64,000 nucleotides of DNA from Saxidomus purpurata (GCA_022818135.1 JAFMSR010000010.1:37520754-37584753), one strand, 5' to 3'; shown: positions 44,301-54,164, counted from the first letter of the stretch. A program made the numbers and translations. The notes: a model not told the origin generated them from the letters alone.

Positions 44301-46605
44301 CTTGAAAATGTGTTAATTGACTCGAAAATGATGATATTCTTATGCTTTTTAAGTTATGAACAAAATATCCATTTTCTGTTATCGTATTTCTTTAATTATA
44401 CCGGACAGAACTTTTGTCCTTAAGTATATTTTGAAAATACCGGATAACCGGATGATAAAATACGCGTTCTTTTACAATACAAATGTTTTTTAACTATTTT
44501 TAATTATTAACTGGTATTATTAAAATTTTGATGATTGGATTACTTGCGAGTAAAGATTGAATGATCTCCATCAAGTTTACCGGTTGACTTCCGCGCAAAT
44601 GCCGATGTTGATGAAGAAGAGGATAATTTACCACAGAACTATGGTGTACGGTGTTGGCCATGCGAGGAAATCCTTGTGCGACTCGAGTCGTAGTCCCTAT
44701 TTGACCTTGGCCCTGTTCGGAGAGGCTAGCTTTCTCAATGTATCCACTTGTAGATAGGAACTATTACATATCGGTATCTGACTTTGATCACCTTGCTAAC
44801 TCGTTGACATTTTTTCACCCAAAAGACAAAGTTTGAAGAAATCGCTGTCCCGTGAAAATAGTACTTAGGTCAAAGAAGTCACTCCCTAACCACAAAACAC
44901 CAATCATTTATGTAACCGGTGTTTTAGTTTTTCCATGAGGTAATATTGTACACATATCATTAGCTCTGATGCGTATCCCAAAGAAATTGATACAGTTTGG
45001 TTATTTTTCGATGGATCTACTTTTTTTCTACTTGTCCGCCACACAACCGGAAATATATTATGTGATTACATTGTTATGTAACACAATTTTCAACAAGTTA
45101 TACTTCGTCTGGTAAATAATCTAAATGTATTTTATACTACAAAGGTAAGAATGGGAAAATCAATAATAGTTGATTTCGTGTAGATACAGTAAATGTATTT
45201 TACACGCTCGAATGTCCTAATCTAATGTTTTCATGTTTATATTAAATTGAAAGCAATAAATTTTATTGACAGTACACAATGTATTTGACTAATCGCTGTA
45301 TGTCAGACAGTCAGCACTTCAAGTGAATTATAACCACAGCAAGATGAAATATATACGTCATGTTCAAAGAAATCTGAGATAAGACGTACTTACGCACAAG
45401 CTGAAATTAAAGGAAATAAAAACAAAATTAGCATGTAGTTAAAATTTTAACAAACTTATAAACATTAAAAAATTACTATAGTACAGTCCTACATAGTTGT
45501 CTAATATTTTTCCATTTTCCTCGAGAAATTCGTATCTACATTTTAATGATAGCATGAACTTTTAATAACAATGTATGAGATGTGGCTTCCTGTCGTTTCA
45601 TCTTACCGTCTAATAAATTTTACATAGAGCATTTTGTGAAACCAGATCTACTTTTGTCTCAGAATCAGTTTTGGTTGTAATGACTACAAAAGAAGCAGGT
45701 TTTCAAGTTTTGTGCTATACATATGTATCAACTGTTATAGATGATAGCCTTGCTGATAAGCACTTGCTGACATTTTACACCTTTTGGACAACTTTGTAGG
45801 ACTAGGTATAAACATGATACTATTATAGTCACTATACAATCTGGCTTTAATTGAATATTTCATATTTTTCTTTTAAAGCGCAATGCTCACTTTGAATTTT
45901 GCTCTGAGATACATGTATACTTTTTGCCACAATCATGTGCTTTATTCATGAAAAAGTAGTTCTTAATCTTGTGCAATATCATGGAAAAGTGCAATTATGT
46001 AAAACTTGTAGTTTCGATTTAAATACAACTTAAGAGTTTAGCATACACATTGATTGAAATTAGCGCGATATAAAAGTTTAATGATCAGAAACAAATAAAG
46101 TTTTACGAGTTACGACCAAATTGTACTTGAAACCTGGATCGGGCATAAAAATCTGAAGGGATTTCAAATAAGAAGTCATTTATGTAAAGGATACCAACAT
46201 CAATCGAAGACGAGGTCCGGATGCGGACAACCAGTATGAAACAATAGCTATTAGATGACAAGTATTCCCCACTTGCAGAAGACTTCAGATAACTTTCCAA
46301 AGTTCTAACATTGACTACCCACAATTCAAAGGTTATAATATACCAAAACAATGTGGATATCGCGCTTTTCAATGATTTGCTGGTATCTCCCAGTTAATAA
46401 ACCTGCTAGCAAGAAAATTCAAGGTAAGTTTTAGATATAAGACATGAAGTTTATCACTTTAATAAAATTACATTTCTATGTGTCATTCGATTTCGTTGAA
46501 AAATTATTAATTATAAAAGTTGAGACGACAATAAAATATATTAGTATTACCAGATGCGAGAAACTGCAGAAGAACTCCAATTATGATCAAGTATAAGGAA
46601 AACAT
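29516..46605 (-). CDS. CYYR1/Shisa-like small cysteine-rich membrane protein, gene B (4 exons)
   Basis: Exons on the minus strand: 46,605-46,551 (signal peptide MFSLYLIIIGVLLQFLAS), 45,400-45,394 (7-nt microexon CTTGTGC), 29,991-29,878 (cysteine-rich) and 29,639-29,516 (transmembrane, stop TGA). All introns are GT-AG, with phases 1, 2, 2 as in gene A. The product is about 99 residues. The spliced signal region reads LASACAQEEC, a good AXA cleavage site that exists only if the microexon is included. The ectodomain has CCDSCCNTGCCN and an acidic DDSECNDDGGG linker, followed by the helix IVLAVVLVVICIGFLICMLY and a 17-residue tail starting LRYKRISQ. Membrane orientation is predicted Ncyt-out/Ccyt-in by analogy with CYYR1 and Shisa proteins. 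Intron 2 is 15.4 kb because it contains the P-like transposon. All coding exons are intact, so this copy is the likelier functional one. Confidence 0.75.
30612..30677. repeat. CA and ACGC microsatellite
   Basis: (AC)n, (GCAC)n and (AC)n in succession; absent or short at the matching site in block A near 11,330. Confidence 0.95.
32028..32039. repeat. Left 12-bp direct repeat flanking the P-like element
   Basis: TGTATTTGACCA immediately precedes the element's CAGGGGGACGG terminus. The identical 12-mer follows the right end at 42,848-42,859. Confidence 0.9.
32040..32829. repeat. Left terminal inverted repeat, interrupted
   Basis: Matches the reverse complement of 42,327-42,847. It is split by about 140 bp (32,152-32,291) lying between two TA microsatellites (32,113-32,150 and 32,292-32,349), whereas the right TIR has a single short TA run at that point. 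The extra piece contains a hairpin: TTTGCCACCGGTTTCCTTTT at 32,156 pairs with AAAAGGAAACGGTTGGCAAA at 32,201. Confidence 0.9.
33023..34217 (+). pseudogene. PIF1-like DNA helicase of the P-like element, degraded
   Basis: ATG at 33,023 opens MLSETQKEVVDIAFN, a helicase N-terminus. One extra base near 33,066 shifts the frame to GHSFVLLGAAGTGKLHT, the Walker A loop, where GK is followed by L instead of T or S. Walker B is LIIDECSML (about 33,349), followed by ILVGDFRQLAPVPN (about 33,451), the PIF1/RecD-like motif III. The frame stops at 33,802. A later piece after an acceptor-like TTTTTGCAG at 33,968-33,976 gives IFKPGQLAVGIGRAKSASGL, the C-terminal motif VI. Most of motifs IV and V between them is missing. 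It is a superfamily 1B helicase relic and probably inactive. PIF1-type helicases are known passengers of some eukaryotic transposons such as Helitrons; no Rep domain is seen here. Confidence 0.85.
34691..36030 (-). pseudogene. P-element-like transposase, frameshifted
   Basis: The main frame (from an acceptor CCTGCAG near 36,031 to 35,032) begins TCQRITMSTYNTENLE. It carries VIELCGF, FLGLTGFRFPFAHF, YTCMDGAQSNRSF (the MDGAQSNR block is typical of P/THAP9-type cores), SHVFKKIRNN and SKMRNHLAEEVLNSDMLHL. A 1-nt shift near 35,060 leads into a second frame (35,059-34,691) with VIENCFNQQRS, NGASTNPNALQYRR and KSNAGNTV, the C-terminal ENxFxxQR signature of this family. The N-terminal THAP finger expected in P-type enzymes was not found in 36.0-37.9 kb. 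One frameshift is the only clear lesion seen in the catalytic part. Confidence 0.85.
36031..36796. other. No exon recognised
   Basis: AT-rich sequence upstream of the transposase core on its strand. It probably holds intron or decayed exon sequence; no THAP motif seen. Confidence 0.45.
36797..37173 (-). other. Unassigned coding exon of the P-like element
   Basis: An acceptor (TTTGTTTCTCTCCAG) precedes an open frame starting LLSSLKLQEDGEIETNQLYE and containing LLLEIFVCLYPNVKTIRRKI and TTPSRWKSYEGNRQ. The mixed, non-repetitive composition and splice site suggest a real former exon, on the same strand as and 5' of the transposase. I do not recognise the family; a helical DNA-binding module is possible. 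The frame runs on past a plausible end near AFQIF. Confidence 0.5.
37535..37665. repeat. Dispersed repeat fragment
   Basis: CCCAAGTGAGCGATATAAGACC followed by ATCATGGCCCTCTTGTTT resembles a short repeat tail frequent in bivalve non-coding DNA. It lies between the minus-strand exon and the PHD gene. Confidence 0.45.
37921..39553 (+). CDS. PHD-finger accessory protein of the P-like element, large 3' exon
   Basis: The exon begins after TTTACATTTCAG at 37,920 and stays open for about 540 codons to TAG at 39,553. It starts SPSKDADIYLLQDIPCC, then an acidic stretch, a largely helical middle with KARIRYVGGYCIAKLRNKY (about 38,504-38,560) and VTRKQGPTHGL, a basic segment KKTSDAKKIKTSSTGK, and a C-terminal PHD finger. 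The finger reads CFVCDTVDKDEDWIQCDGCQ, HWFHRICAG and finally FYCKECV: C4HC3 order complete. PHD fingers usually read histone H3 tails, which could target the element to chromatin; that is inference. The 5' exons were not identified. It is the only gene of this element with no visible lesion. Its role as accessory protein or part of the transposase complex is unknown. Confidence 0.75.
39554..40715. other. 3' flank of the PHD gene, no further gene
   Basis: AT-rich sequence inside the P-like element. An AATAAA at 39,563-39,568, ten bases past the stop codon, could end the PHD transcript. Short frames on both strands are not convincing. Confidence 0.5.
40719..40910 (+). mobile_element. tRNA-derived SINE nested in the P-like element
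   Basis: A-box-like TGGTGCTGAGAGGTTAAG (about 40,725) and B box GGGTTCAAGCCCC (about 40,771), then CACTGGGGTCACGACC, CAGGAAGTGGGCTCGAGAGT and CAATCGAGCTAAAATCAA. The order is that of a bivalve tRNA-head SINE with a conserved body. No clear poly(A) tail or target duplication. Confidence 0.8.
41150..41935. repeat. Degenerate tandem array with CCCCTTTAAAGATACTGTATACC motif
   Basis: Variants of TGCCCCTTTAAAGATACTGT followed by ATACC recur near 41,152, 41,326, 41,404, 41,446, 41,602, 41,678, 41,724 and 41,909. Companion blocks such as TTTCTGTTGATTTATTATAG and ACTATC..ATTGAAATT also recur. Spacing suggests a higher-order unit of roughly 280-300 bp. No coding content. Confidence 0.75.
42327..42847. 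repeat. Right terminal inverted repeat of the P-like element
   Basis: Reverse complement of the left TIR from CCAGCTCCAGCGTCC at 42,327 to the terminal CCACCTG at 42,847, with few differences. Confidence 0.92.
42848..42859. repeat. Right 12-bp direct repeat flanking the P-like element
   Basis: TGTATTTGACCA, identical to 32,028-32,039, begins directly after the element's last base. Confidence 0.9.
42860..43060. repeat. Duplicated block B, short segment
   Basis: About 42,900-43,055 matches 12,265-12,520, sharing GGAATGCATTTCTTTTCTTTT, GTAGAATGTGTTGTCTTT and TAGTTAGTTCTGGTGCGATA. The match is collinear with block A and resumes on the far side of the P-like element. Confidence 0.85.
43061..44520. 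other. B-only insertion of about 1.46 kb, no gene seen
   Basis: No counterpart in block A between the flanking matched segments. It contains one complete MITE (43,881-44,426); the remainder is AT-rich without recognisable genes. Confidence 0.6.
43881..44426. mobile_element. 546-bp MITE with 26-bp TIRs and TA target
   Basis: Left TACTTAAGGACAAAAGTTCT then GTCTGG (43,881-43,906), right CCGGACAGAACTTTTGTCCT then TAAGTA (44,401-44,426), one mismatch. TA directly adjoins both ends, as in Tc1/mariner-type insertions. No open reading frame of note. Confidence 0.88.
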
Positions 46606-46665
46606 GTCTAAATCTTATTTAACACTTAACTGAATCGATGTTCACTTCCTTTTCAGATACTGCAG
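44525..46665. repeat. Duplicated block B, right part
   Basis: Collinear with 12,510-14,730 of block A. It holds the microexon and signal-peptide exon of gene B. Introns are as well conserved as exons, indicating a fairly recent duplication. Confidence 0.9.
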
Positions 46666-46667
46666 AT

Positions 46668-48419
46668 TTCATAATAGCGCGCCGTTTCAGTGTTTGTTGC
46701 GTATCGATTGAATACAGGTAATGAATGACTTAAGCGTCTGTAGGCGGAGCTACATTTTACACAGCACGGAGAGCAATCAGATAACTTCATACGTCCATGA
46801 CACAACTGAGTATAAAAAATATAAATCGGTCATCTTATTTACGGCATTCAATAGTGTTTAGTCGGGGTTTACGTACATGTAGCTTGTGTGCTAGAGTCCC
46901 ATCAAAGAAAAGAATATACGCATACAACATGTACGTGTAAATCCAGTACAAGTGTCCTTTCACTTACATAAATATAGTGTACCCTATATATCTGTCACAA
47001 AAGTAGAGTGAATAAAAAAATATTGTAAATATACATTCGATTTCGCACTTTCATAATAATTTGTCTATAAGTGATCGATTCTCGCATTACGCATTATAAA
47101 ATACGACTATACTGATATCTTGTTACAACCGCGCATGCTTTGCACGTGCTGTAGTGTTTCTGCTAAAATGTTTCTATCGATGCTCTGAAATCTTTAAAAT
47201 GATAATCTGTGTAGAAAGAAAGAAATGTAACTTTTGCAATCCCTGCTGAAGATATCTAGCGCACGTGTCATCAGAGTCGTTGCGTAAAACTGGAGAAACC
47301 AGTAGTAAATGCAGCTTTCAAAAACAAAAAGTAGAGCGTTTACCTATACCGGTAGTCCAACTATTTAGACATAATGCTTTTTTTATTATTTTTTTTTATT
47401 TTTGGTGTTTATTTCCTCAATGAATATAATAAGTAAAATATCATAAAAGTGAAAACTAAAAATGATAAATGCGGGTTTATTTCTAGGACTACCTACCTAT
47501 ACCGGTTGTCATATCGCCAGTACAAATGAAATTTACTTTGTTTTATAAGTAGTTTCGTTCACTTTCTAACGATGACGATTACATGTACAATCGAGCCAAG
47601 TATTGATGTTTTCAAATTCTGTTTATTTTATCGACATACGATTTGACTTTTCGTAAGTTTGTACAGCGATACATTTACCTGAATCTGAGATGGTACACCG
47701 AGCGCATGTACCATGTATATAGTTTACCGTAAGTTTAAGTGTGGTCAGTCACTGATCTAGACATTGTTTTATAAATTTTACGAAGGTGAATTTCGGTTTA
47801 AACGACGATGACACAACAAAACAACTATATATATTATACATTTCTAAAGGATTTCCCGTAGGAAAGATGATTAGGGGTGCTATATTCTCTGCAGGTTCAA
47901 CAGTGATTCACGAATATAAAATGTCTTAATTAAACCAGTTAATTCTAAACGTACGTCGTATATGTCAGATTCTATACAGCCGTGTCTTCTTAGAACAGCA
48001 AACGTTTCAGAGACATAGCCGAGGACACATTTTCCTCCATCAAAATTTAATTATATGGACCAAAAAACATAAAAATGTAAAATCTTTGTTGTTGATTATA
48101 GAACACGCAGGTCGGTTTCCTTTGTAAAAATTGAATAGATCTTTATTTAGTTTCAGTACAGTTGTTTTATGAAGTAAACTGTCGAGGTTTAAAATTAACC
48201 GATTTTATCCTATAAGAATACATAAGCACTAGATTCATAAAAAAATCAAATAATGTCGCAGATGTGTAAACTTGTATATTTAGTTGTCCTGTCAGTATAG
48301 TAGTCAGCGTGTACGATAGAAAAGGTATCGATTTGGGCGGAGCTAACTACAGAATGTAACATCGACGTCATTTACTACCTGTGTGTAAAGCAAACACTGA
48401 AACGGCACGGTATTATGAA
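46668..48419. mobile_element. 1.75-kb B-only TIR element, non-autonomous
   Basis: Left TTCATAATAGCGCGCCGTTT then CAGTGTTTG (46,668-46,696) is mirrored at 48,391-48,419 with three mismatches. GATAC occurs just outside both ends and may be part of the target duplication. Block A runs through this site uninterrupted (14,715-14,730), giving an approximate empty site. No transposase-like frame; a long T-rich run lies near 47,380. Confidence 0.8.
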
Positions 48420-48439
48420 GTATCGATACAGCCAACAGG

Positions 48440-48870
48440 ATTGTATCTCGCTATCGGGATAACAGATTTATGTCGCGGTATGTGGCAAAGTTGTGTTTTC
48501 TTACTAAATGTTATATCATTCACGTTTACAAATATTTAACCTCTCTGATAGCAAGGATCAGTTTTAGTCTTTAATTAAACTTTAAATCACTTTAATGTAT
48601 TCCGTTTTATGCTTCAACTATTATTATCGGGTGGTAGTATATAGATTTATTTGCCTTCGTTTAGCCGTTCCATCCGACTAAGAAAGTAAAACTATTGTAA
48701 TTAAACTCATAAAAACCTTAATAAACATGTGGAGTTGTGCATTTCAGCCACCATTAAGGGATGGTTTAGCAAAATATGTGCATTTTTAGCGTCTGTCACC
48801 AATAACTCTACAAGTATTGTAACTAGAATTACGATATCTTACAGAAAAATTGATAAACACGGGTAGATGT
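48440..48870. repeat. Duplicated block B, last segments
   Basis: 48,440-48,712 matches 14,725-14,997 and 48,712-48,870 matches 17,540-17,680. The join in B is the empty site of the 2.5-kb A insertion. The match ends where the ISL2EU-like element begins in A. Confidence 0.9.
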
Positions 48871-50215
48871 TTGACACATTATCCCAGAAAGCCCAGTGTT
48901 TTAACTATTGACATAGGCAAAAACTACGCATTTTTGCTGGTGTTGCTCACACTTCAAAGTGTATATCATAGCTAGAATAACATAAACTTAAAAAAATCTT
49001 AATCAACCTGCGATGTTATTGATCTTAGGTTTTGTTGAAACTTGATCTAGTAAAAACAGAATTACAGCCCTTGAATTAACAATAATGCATTTTCAGTTAG
49101 TGTCAAAAATATAATACCTAAACTCATGATTCTTTACAAAAAGGTTGATTAGCATGAGACTACAGTTAAAATGTTCCTCCAGAACCCTTATTTAGTTTTG
49201 ATCAAAGCCTTACATACTAAAAACTCTAACCGAGGTTAGTTACTGTTTCGACCAGTAAAGAGATTTGGTTTATTTTTGTTTTTTTTTTCCATTACTAAAT
49301 AACATTTTGTAAGTGTATGTGCGTAAAGTCGAATTCCTGTTTTGATATGCCGGTATGTGTTATTGCTTGTTTCTTTTCTGTAATGCCTTTTGATGAACCT
49401 TTTATATGTTTGTTCTTGGGTACTGCATTGAGTAGATAACTTCTACCAGAAAAAGCAATAAAAGTGAGAAGTGGTTGTCTCCAATACATTACAATATGTT
49501 GAAGGCGTTTATGATGAGAAATATGTTTAACTCATACCGGATATTTTTTTTGTGATTTTCATCGTGCATATCATATGGCACATTAAGATATTTTTATGCC
49601 TCCGAAGTAATAGACTCGTCATTACGTCCGTACCCATTTCCTCGTCAAGAAGTATTAAAGGTAATTACTTGAAATGTCATATAATGATAGAACACAATGA
49701 GGAGAAGTGCTAGCCGAAGCTTAACTCTACCTTGCCTAATTATTTAATTATCCCCCTTTGTTACATTTTCTTGTTCGGACCATTACTCGACAAAAATACT
49801 GAAGGAAAGTGCAGTGTAGTGCTCAAGAACCATACCCCTATGTTGCCTTATTTTTCAATTGTCTCCCTATACATTCTCGTACGTCTAGAGCATTCGTTAC
49901 ATAATTTTACAATATTTGTCTGAAAGGTTGGCAAACCACTGGTGCATGAGGATGCTCCCTATATTGATCGTTGTTGTTCGGATCATAACAGCAAAAGTAT
50001 TACAGAGAAATACTTGAAACATGATACAAAGGAAAGTTTACAAAGTCACAAATACGTACCTTGTTTTGTTTTTAAGCTGCAGTTAAGGCCGTAAACTGTT
50101 GTCAATGCTGGAGATAAAGAGGCAAATAGTTGCTCCTGTTTGAAAGAAAACATTCTACAATTTAATGAAGGTATGCACCTTTTTCCTGTCTAGGCTGTAA
50201 AATTGTTTTTCATAA
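48871..50215. other. No gene seen
   Basis: AT-rich, with weak dispersed-repeat character near 49,600-49,990. No domain, RNA gene or inverted termini recognised. Confidence 0.5.
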
Positions 50216-50219
50216 AATG

Positions 50220-50770
50220 ATTTAAAATAAATTGGCAAAAGTATTCAGCACATGGAGACAAAGTGTCGTGCGCAAGTACTGTGTCTACACCTGGAATGCA
50301 ATGTAACAGCCGGTGAGACACCACTTCGAGGGCATTCGTCTCGTACTTGTTCTAATTATCATAAGATGATTTTAAGCATGCATATTATGTTCTTAAAGCA
50401 TAGTAACTTTTGAACAGTGCATAATCAATAATATGATCTTTATTTTGAATGTTTCAGTTGAATTTTTAATACAAAGTGCCGTATTATGTCTCCCCCATAG
50501 AATATTAGAGACATATTGAATATCGAATATAGAATATAGGAGAGACATGTAATTGTTTTTGCCATGGATGTCTGTCTGTCCTTCCGAGCGTTCTAATGTC
50601 TGTCCGGCAAAAACCGTGTCCGCTCCATATCTCATAAAGCCCTCGGGAGATTTTCATACAACTCTGGCCAAATGTATACCTCAACAACGCAATGTGCAAA
50701 ACCCATAAACCAACTTTGCCGGCTCAAGGTCAGGGTCACAGCTCAAAGTAAAAGGTTCAAAAAAACAAAA
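50220..50770. repeat. Dispersed repeats related to the GACCTT family
   Basis: 50,220-50,380 is an inverted, diverged member of the 4,130 family (CACATGGAGACAAAGTGTCGTG, GTGAGACACCACTTCG, GGGCATTCGTC). 50,500-50,770 is a second family with ATGTCTGTCTGTCCTTCC, CCATATCTC, and GCTCAAGGTCAGGGTCACA, matched in the same order at 58,510-58,735. Confidence 0.7.
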
Positions 50771-50844
50771 ATAATATCAAACAGGGAATGCCACGTACCA
50801 AAAACGCAGCCTCCCCAAAACGAGCCCCACAGCACCCAGAAGTG

Positions 50845-50935
50845 CACACACACACACACACGTACACAACCCGACACACACACACAACGGTACACACACA
50901 CAAACACACCAACACACACTAGCATACAAAGCAAA
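50845..50935. repeat. CA-rich microsatellite
   Basis: Interrupted (CA)n with ACACACACAC, CGACACACAC and CAAACACACC blocks. Long open frames across it on both strands are artefacts of the repeat. Confidence 0.9.
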
Positions 50936-51099
50936 CACACGAGGACAAAACGAACAATAAAAAGGAACACAGTGGGGCACCGCCTTGGAACGGTCAGTGG
51001 CAAAAACACCCTGGGGAGCTTAACCGGTTTATGGTGCGCACCCAACCTCACTCTTACCCCCACCATGTTCCAAAGTCACAGGACAGTGTAAATAAAAGT

Positions 51100-51385
51100 A
51101 ATCCCTGCTAGCCTTGCATTTCGTTTAAAATATCTCACCTTAACCAAAACTCAGTTTTAGGGTCAATGTCACTGTTACTAAAAATAGAATACCTTTTTTT
51201 AGTTTTTAGAATTTTGAATTTGTTTAAAGCAAAAATGGCAAATATACTGGGGGTGTCAAGGTCAAGGTCTGTTACTAGATATAAATTAAATTTAAAAACG
51301 AAATGTTTTAAACAAAAAAACCCCAACAAATTAAAGGTCAAGGTCACTTTTACTAAAACTAGATGTTTGTGTTATCACAATCATT
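51100..51385. repeat. Dispersed AAGGTCAAGGTC repeat
   Basis: GTCAAGGTCAAGGTCTGTTACT at 51,256 and AAAGGTCAAGGTCACTTTTAC at 51,336 are two units of a simple dispersed repeat. No coding content. Confidence 0.6.
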
Positions 51386-52037
51386 GACAAACTGTCATGG
51401 GGCAGTAATTTTTTTGTGTGAAATAAACAACCATGTAGTTCATATACTGATGTTAAAATGTTGTTTCATATTAAATAAAAAATAAAACATAGAACGTATT
51501 TTATTCATTTTTCAAAAGCAAACAGTTGTCATTGTGCTATCTGAAGTTTGTTTAGATTAAAACAGACTTAATGTCGTCTTTCTATCGATTGTGGTTTAAA
51601 ACAGTCTTCATCATATTTGATTTAAATGTCATTGAGAAAATTGGATAACCTGTTTTTATAATTTAAACGCAAAAAGTAATGCAGCATAACAGCTACTTGC
51701 AAAAATTAATCTAGTTCTGGCTCCTTTAATTCTTTATGCTATTTTAGATGTTGTAATAAGCCCTGTACTTAAGCTTCAAATCGTCATGAAGTGATATATA
51801 AAAATACCTTTCTACACTGTCTGATGCGTTTTTTGTAGAAGAGTTTTATCTATTTAGAAATATAACTTTGGCCTTGCTAACGAGAAAACGTAAAAGTAAT
51901 ATTCTTAAAATATAACATTTTTCTAAACAAAACACATTAAACAATGTAAGAAAAATACTTCTTGGATTATGCCGCTTAGTGCATCACCCAATGTAGCGGT
52001 CAGTATCTTTTCTGTGTATTGACTGCGCCATATTGGA

Positions 52038-52409
52038 TTAAAGGGACATACTATATAACCGATGCCAAACTAAATAACCTCCAAAACATAAATAATAGAA
52101 TCTTTTGAAGTATTATAACTTAACCTAAAAGTTTCAGCTATGCATTCCAAATCATTATCGATAGAATCAGCGGTTTATAATATACTGCAGTACCGTAAAC
52201 CATTCAATAATCTATGTAGAGTTGTTGTTGTACAAGTAATGGGTGGATGCTATATATTACAGCCTCTATTGATTCATTGTGGGAAAATGAGGCATTTTTT
52301 GTCATAGACTCTTCTTTGAAATTGTATTTATTTATCAGTTTACGTTCATTGAACACATAATCTATGTTTCGAGAATATAATCTGCTAGATGTAGGGAGTG
52401 CCCCTTTAA
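52038..52409. mobile_element. MITE flanked by TTAA
   Basis: Left TTAAAGGGACATACTATA and right TAGGGAGTGCCCCTTTAA are inverted copies, and the unit is bounded by TTAA on both sides. TTAA targets are used by piggyBac and Kolobok-type elements. A truncated copy of the right end lies at about 54,080-54,164 (GTTCATTGAACACA.TA, AATATAATCTGCT). Confidence 0.75.
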
Positions 52410-53016
52410 ACAACGGAATTTTGACGTTGTTGCGGTCCTGATTCTCAAACGCCCTTCATCGGGTATTTTCCCTTACAGTACATTACAACATATAATGTAC
52501 TTTAAAGGTGTAATGATCTCTATAATAAGCCTATTGCCTGTTAACGTTAACAAAGACATTTTCAGGTTTGGTAGAAGTCCTTTCGATTATTTGAATAAAA
52601 ATTGTTTCAAGATACTTGAATAGCGAATTATGCTATGCCTCGTTTAAACTGCTTGCGCACGTTCTTTCAATGAAAATGTTTCATTTCTCCCCCTAAAAAA
52701 TGTTAAAAGTGAAATGTGCAAGTAAATGTTAGAATCAATAAAGTTTAAGGAAATATTATTGAAAATGTTGGCGAGTTTGGTTTACGGCACTGCAACACTT
52801 TAAGGTTATATTGGGATTCAGCGGCGTATAACATCATTAACACTGAAATATTTTACAGGAATTTATACTGGAACCTTTTTAATGGGTGATTTGTACTAAG
52901 CTATTTTAATTTCAGACATTTCGAAAAACCTACTTTCTTCACAGAAATATGAGAGCGAGAAGCTTGAAGACAATTCAAAGTGTATTGCTCGTATCTCACA
53001 ATTCGTAGTTATTGCA

Positions 53017-53277
53017 CTGGGTCATATTCCAGTAGCATCTTAAGTCAAATCTTAGATTTTTCTTAAACTTAACAATTTCCTTAAGAAGATAATTTAAAAA
53101 GGAGAATGTGCATTGCAGCACGTTGAATTTTTTTTAATCTTCCATGACCATTTTCTATAATGATGATGAAATAGCACACAATTATTCACTTTTAAGCGAA
53201 TTAAAATAATTGAAATTTTGGACTTAAGTTAAAATACTTAAGAAACCACTGAAGATGCTACTAGAATACGAGTCCAG
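53017..53277. mobile_element. 261-bp MITE with TIRs
   Basis: Left end CTGGGTCATATTCCAGTAGC then ATCTT; right end, inverted, CTGGACTCGTATTCTAGTAG then CATCTT. Interior AT-rich with internal CTTAAGT palindromic bits and no frame. Confidence 0.8.
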
Positions 53278-53321
53278 CCACACTTCACTGTGATAATTCC
53301 GTTGTTCATTATGTTTGACAG

Positions 53322-53397
53322 GTCACATAGTGGGATGCGCGTGAAGTCTGTTGTACGGACGTTTAGTCAGATTATCAAAGGAACGCAAAAGGATTTG
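53322..53397 (+). other. Candidate isolated exon (weak)
   Basis: An acceptor ATGTTTGACAG precedes 76 nt open in one frame (SHSGMRVKSVVRTFSQIIKG then TQKDL) and a donor GTAAGA. Composition is less AT-rich than its surroundings and protein-like. No partner exon could be placed with certainty; chance is a real alternative. Confidence 0.25.
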
Positions 53398-54079
53398 GTA
53401 AGATACTTGTAAACTTACTTGAACTTATCGTTACACAATTGTTTAAAAAACCCACTTGATATTACTTTAAGAAAAAAATGTTCCCTCTGTAACTGAGCAG
53501 CAAAATATTATAAAGACACGTTTGGCTTTGTTGTAAATTAAATGACCGCAACCGACCTGCATTTTTTCAAATAAGACAGATTTTGAATTAAAAGAAATTT
53601 CTGCAATATTTTTTTTCACCGACCTTGTAATGAAAAAAAAGTTATTTCGCTGACTTTAAATTGAACAAGAAACTAACTGCAATTTTCGGTTCAACAAGTG
53701 TAATGAGGGTCTAAAGTTTGTTAATTATCGTCTGAATACTTTATTCCGTTCCATTAGATGTCTCACCATGCTCTTAATACAAAAATAAGAGGCTAACTAG
53801 ATCTATTTTGCAAAATAGAAAGGTGACATTACAGCCGAGGATTCATAAATAATTGCAAGGCAACACGAGATCAAAACAACATTTTTCTCATGTGTTCATC
53901 GTCTAATTAAGAGACATTTTTATAATAACAGGTTTCTAGTAGATACTTAGAGAGTCAACGTAAGTTTGTTTAGCTTTTAACTGATAAAAGTTTTTTGTTT
54001 TATTGGCAAGCACTTAAAATAGTCGAGCGTGCTGTCTTACCGACAGCTCTAGTCGATATAATTATATAGTGTTCTTTAA

Positions 54080-54164
54080 AATTGTATTTTTCCGTTCATT
54101 GAACACATTATTTTATGTTTGGGGAATATAATCTGCTGGTTGTAGATAGCGTCCCTTTAATGGA
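54080..54164. repeat. Truncated copy of the TTAA MITE
   Basis: Matches the last part of the 52,038-52,409 element: GTTCATTGAACACATTA, GGGAATATAATCTGCTGGTT and GTCCCTTTAA. The left half is missing. Confidence 0.65.

Noticed and set aside
46103..46372. 89-codon minus-strand frame between the first two exons of gene B
   Set aside because: It starts only at TTG, sits inside intron 1, and the matching region of block A (14,100-14,390) is broken by indels.
50743..51091. Overlapping long frames on both strands near the CA microsatellite
   Set aside because: They are produced by the (CA)n tract (runs of T/H or V/C residues) and dispersed repeat sequence.
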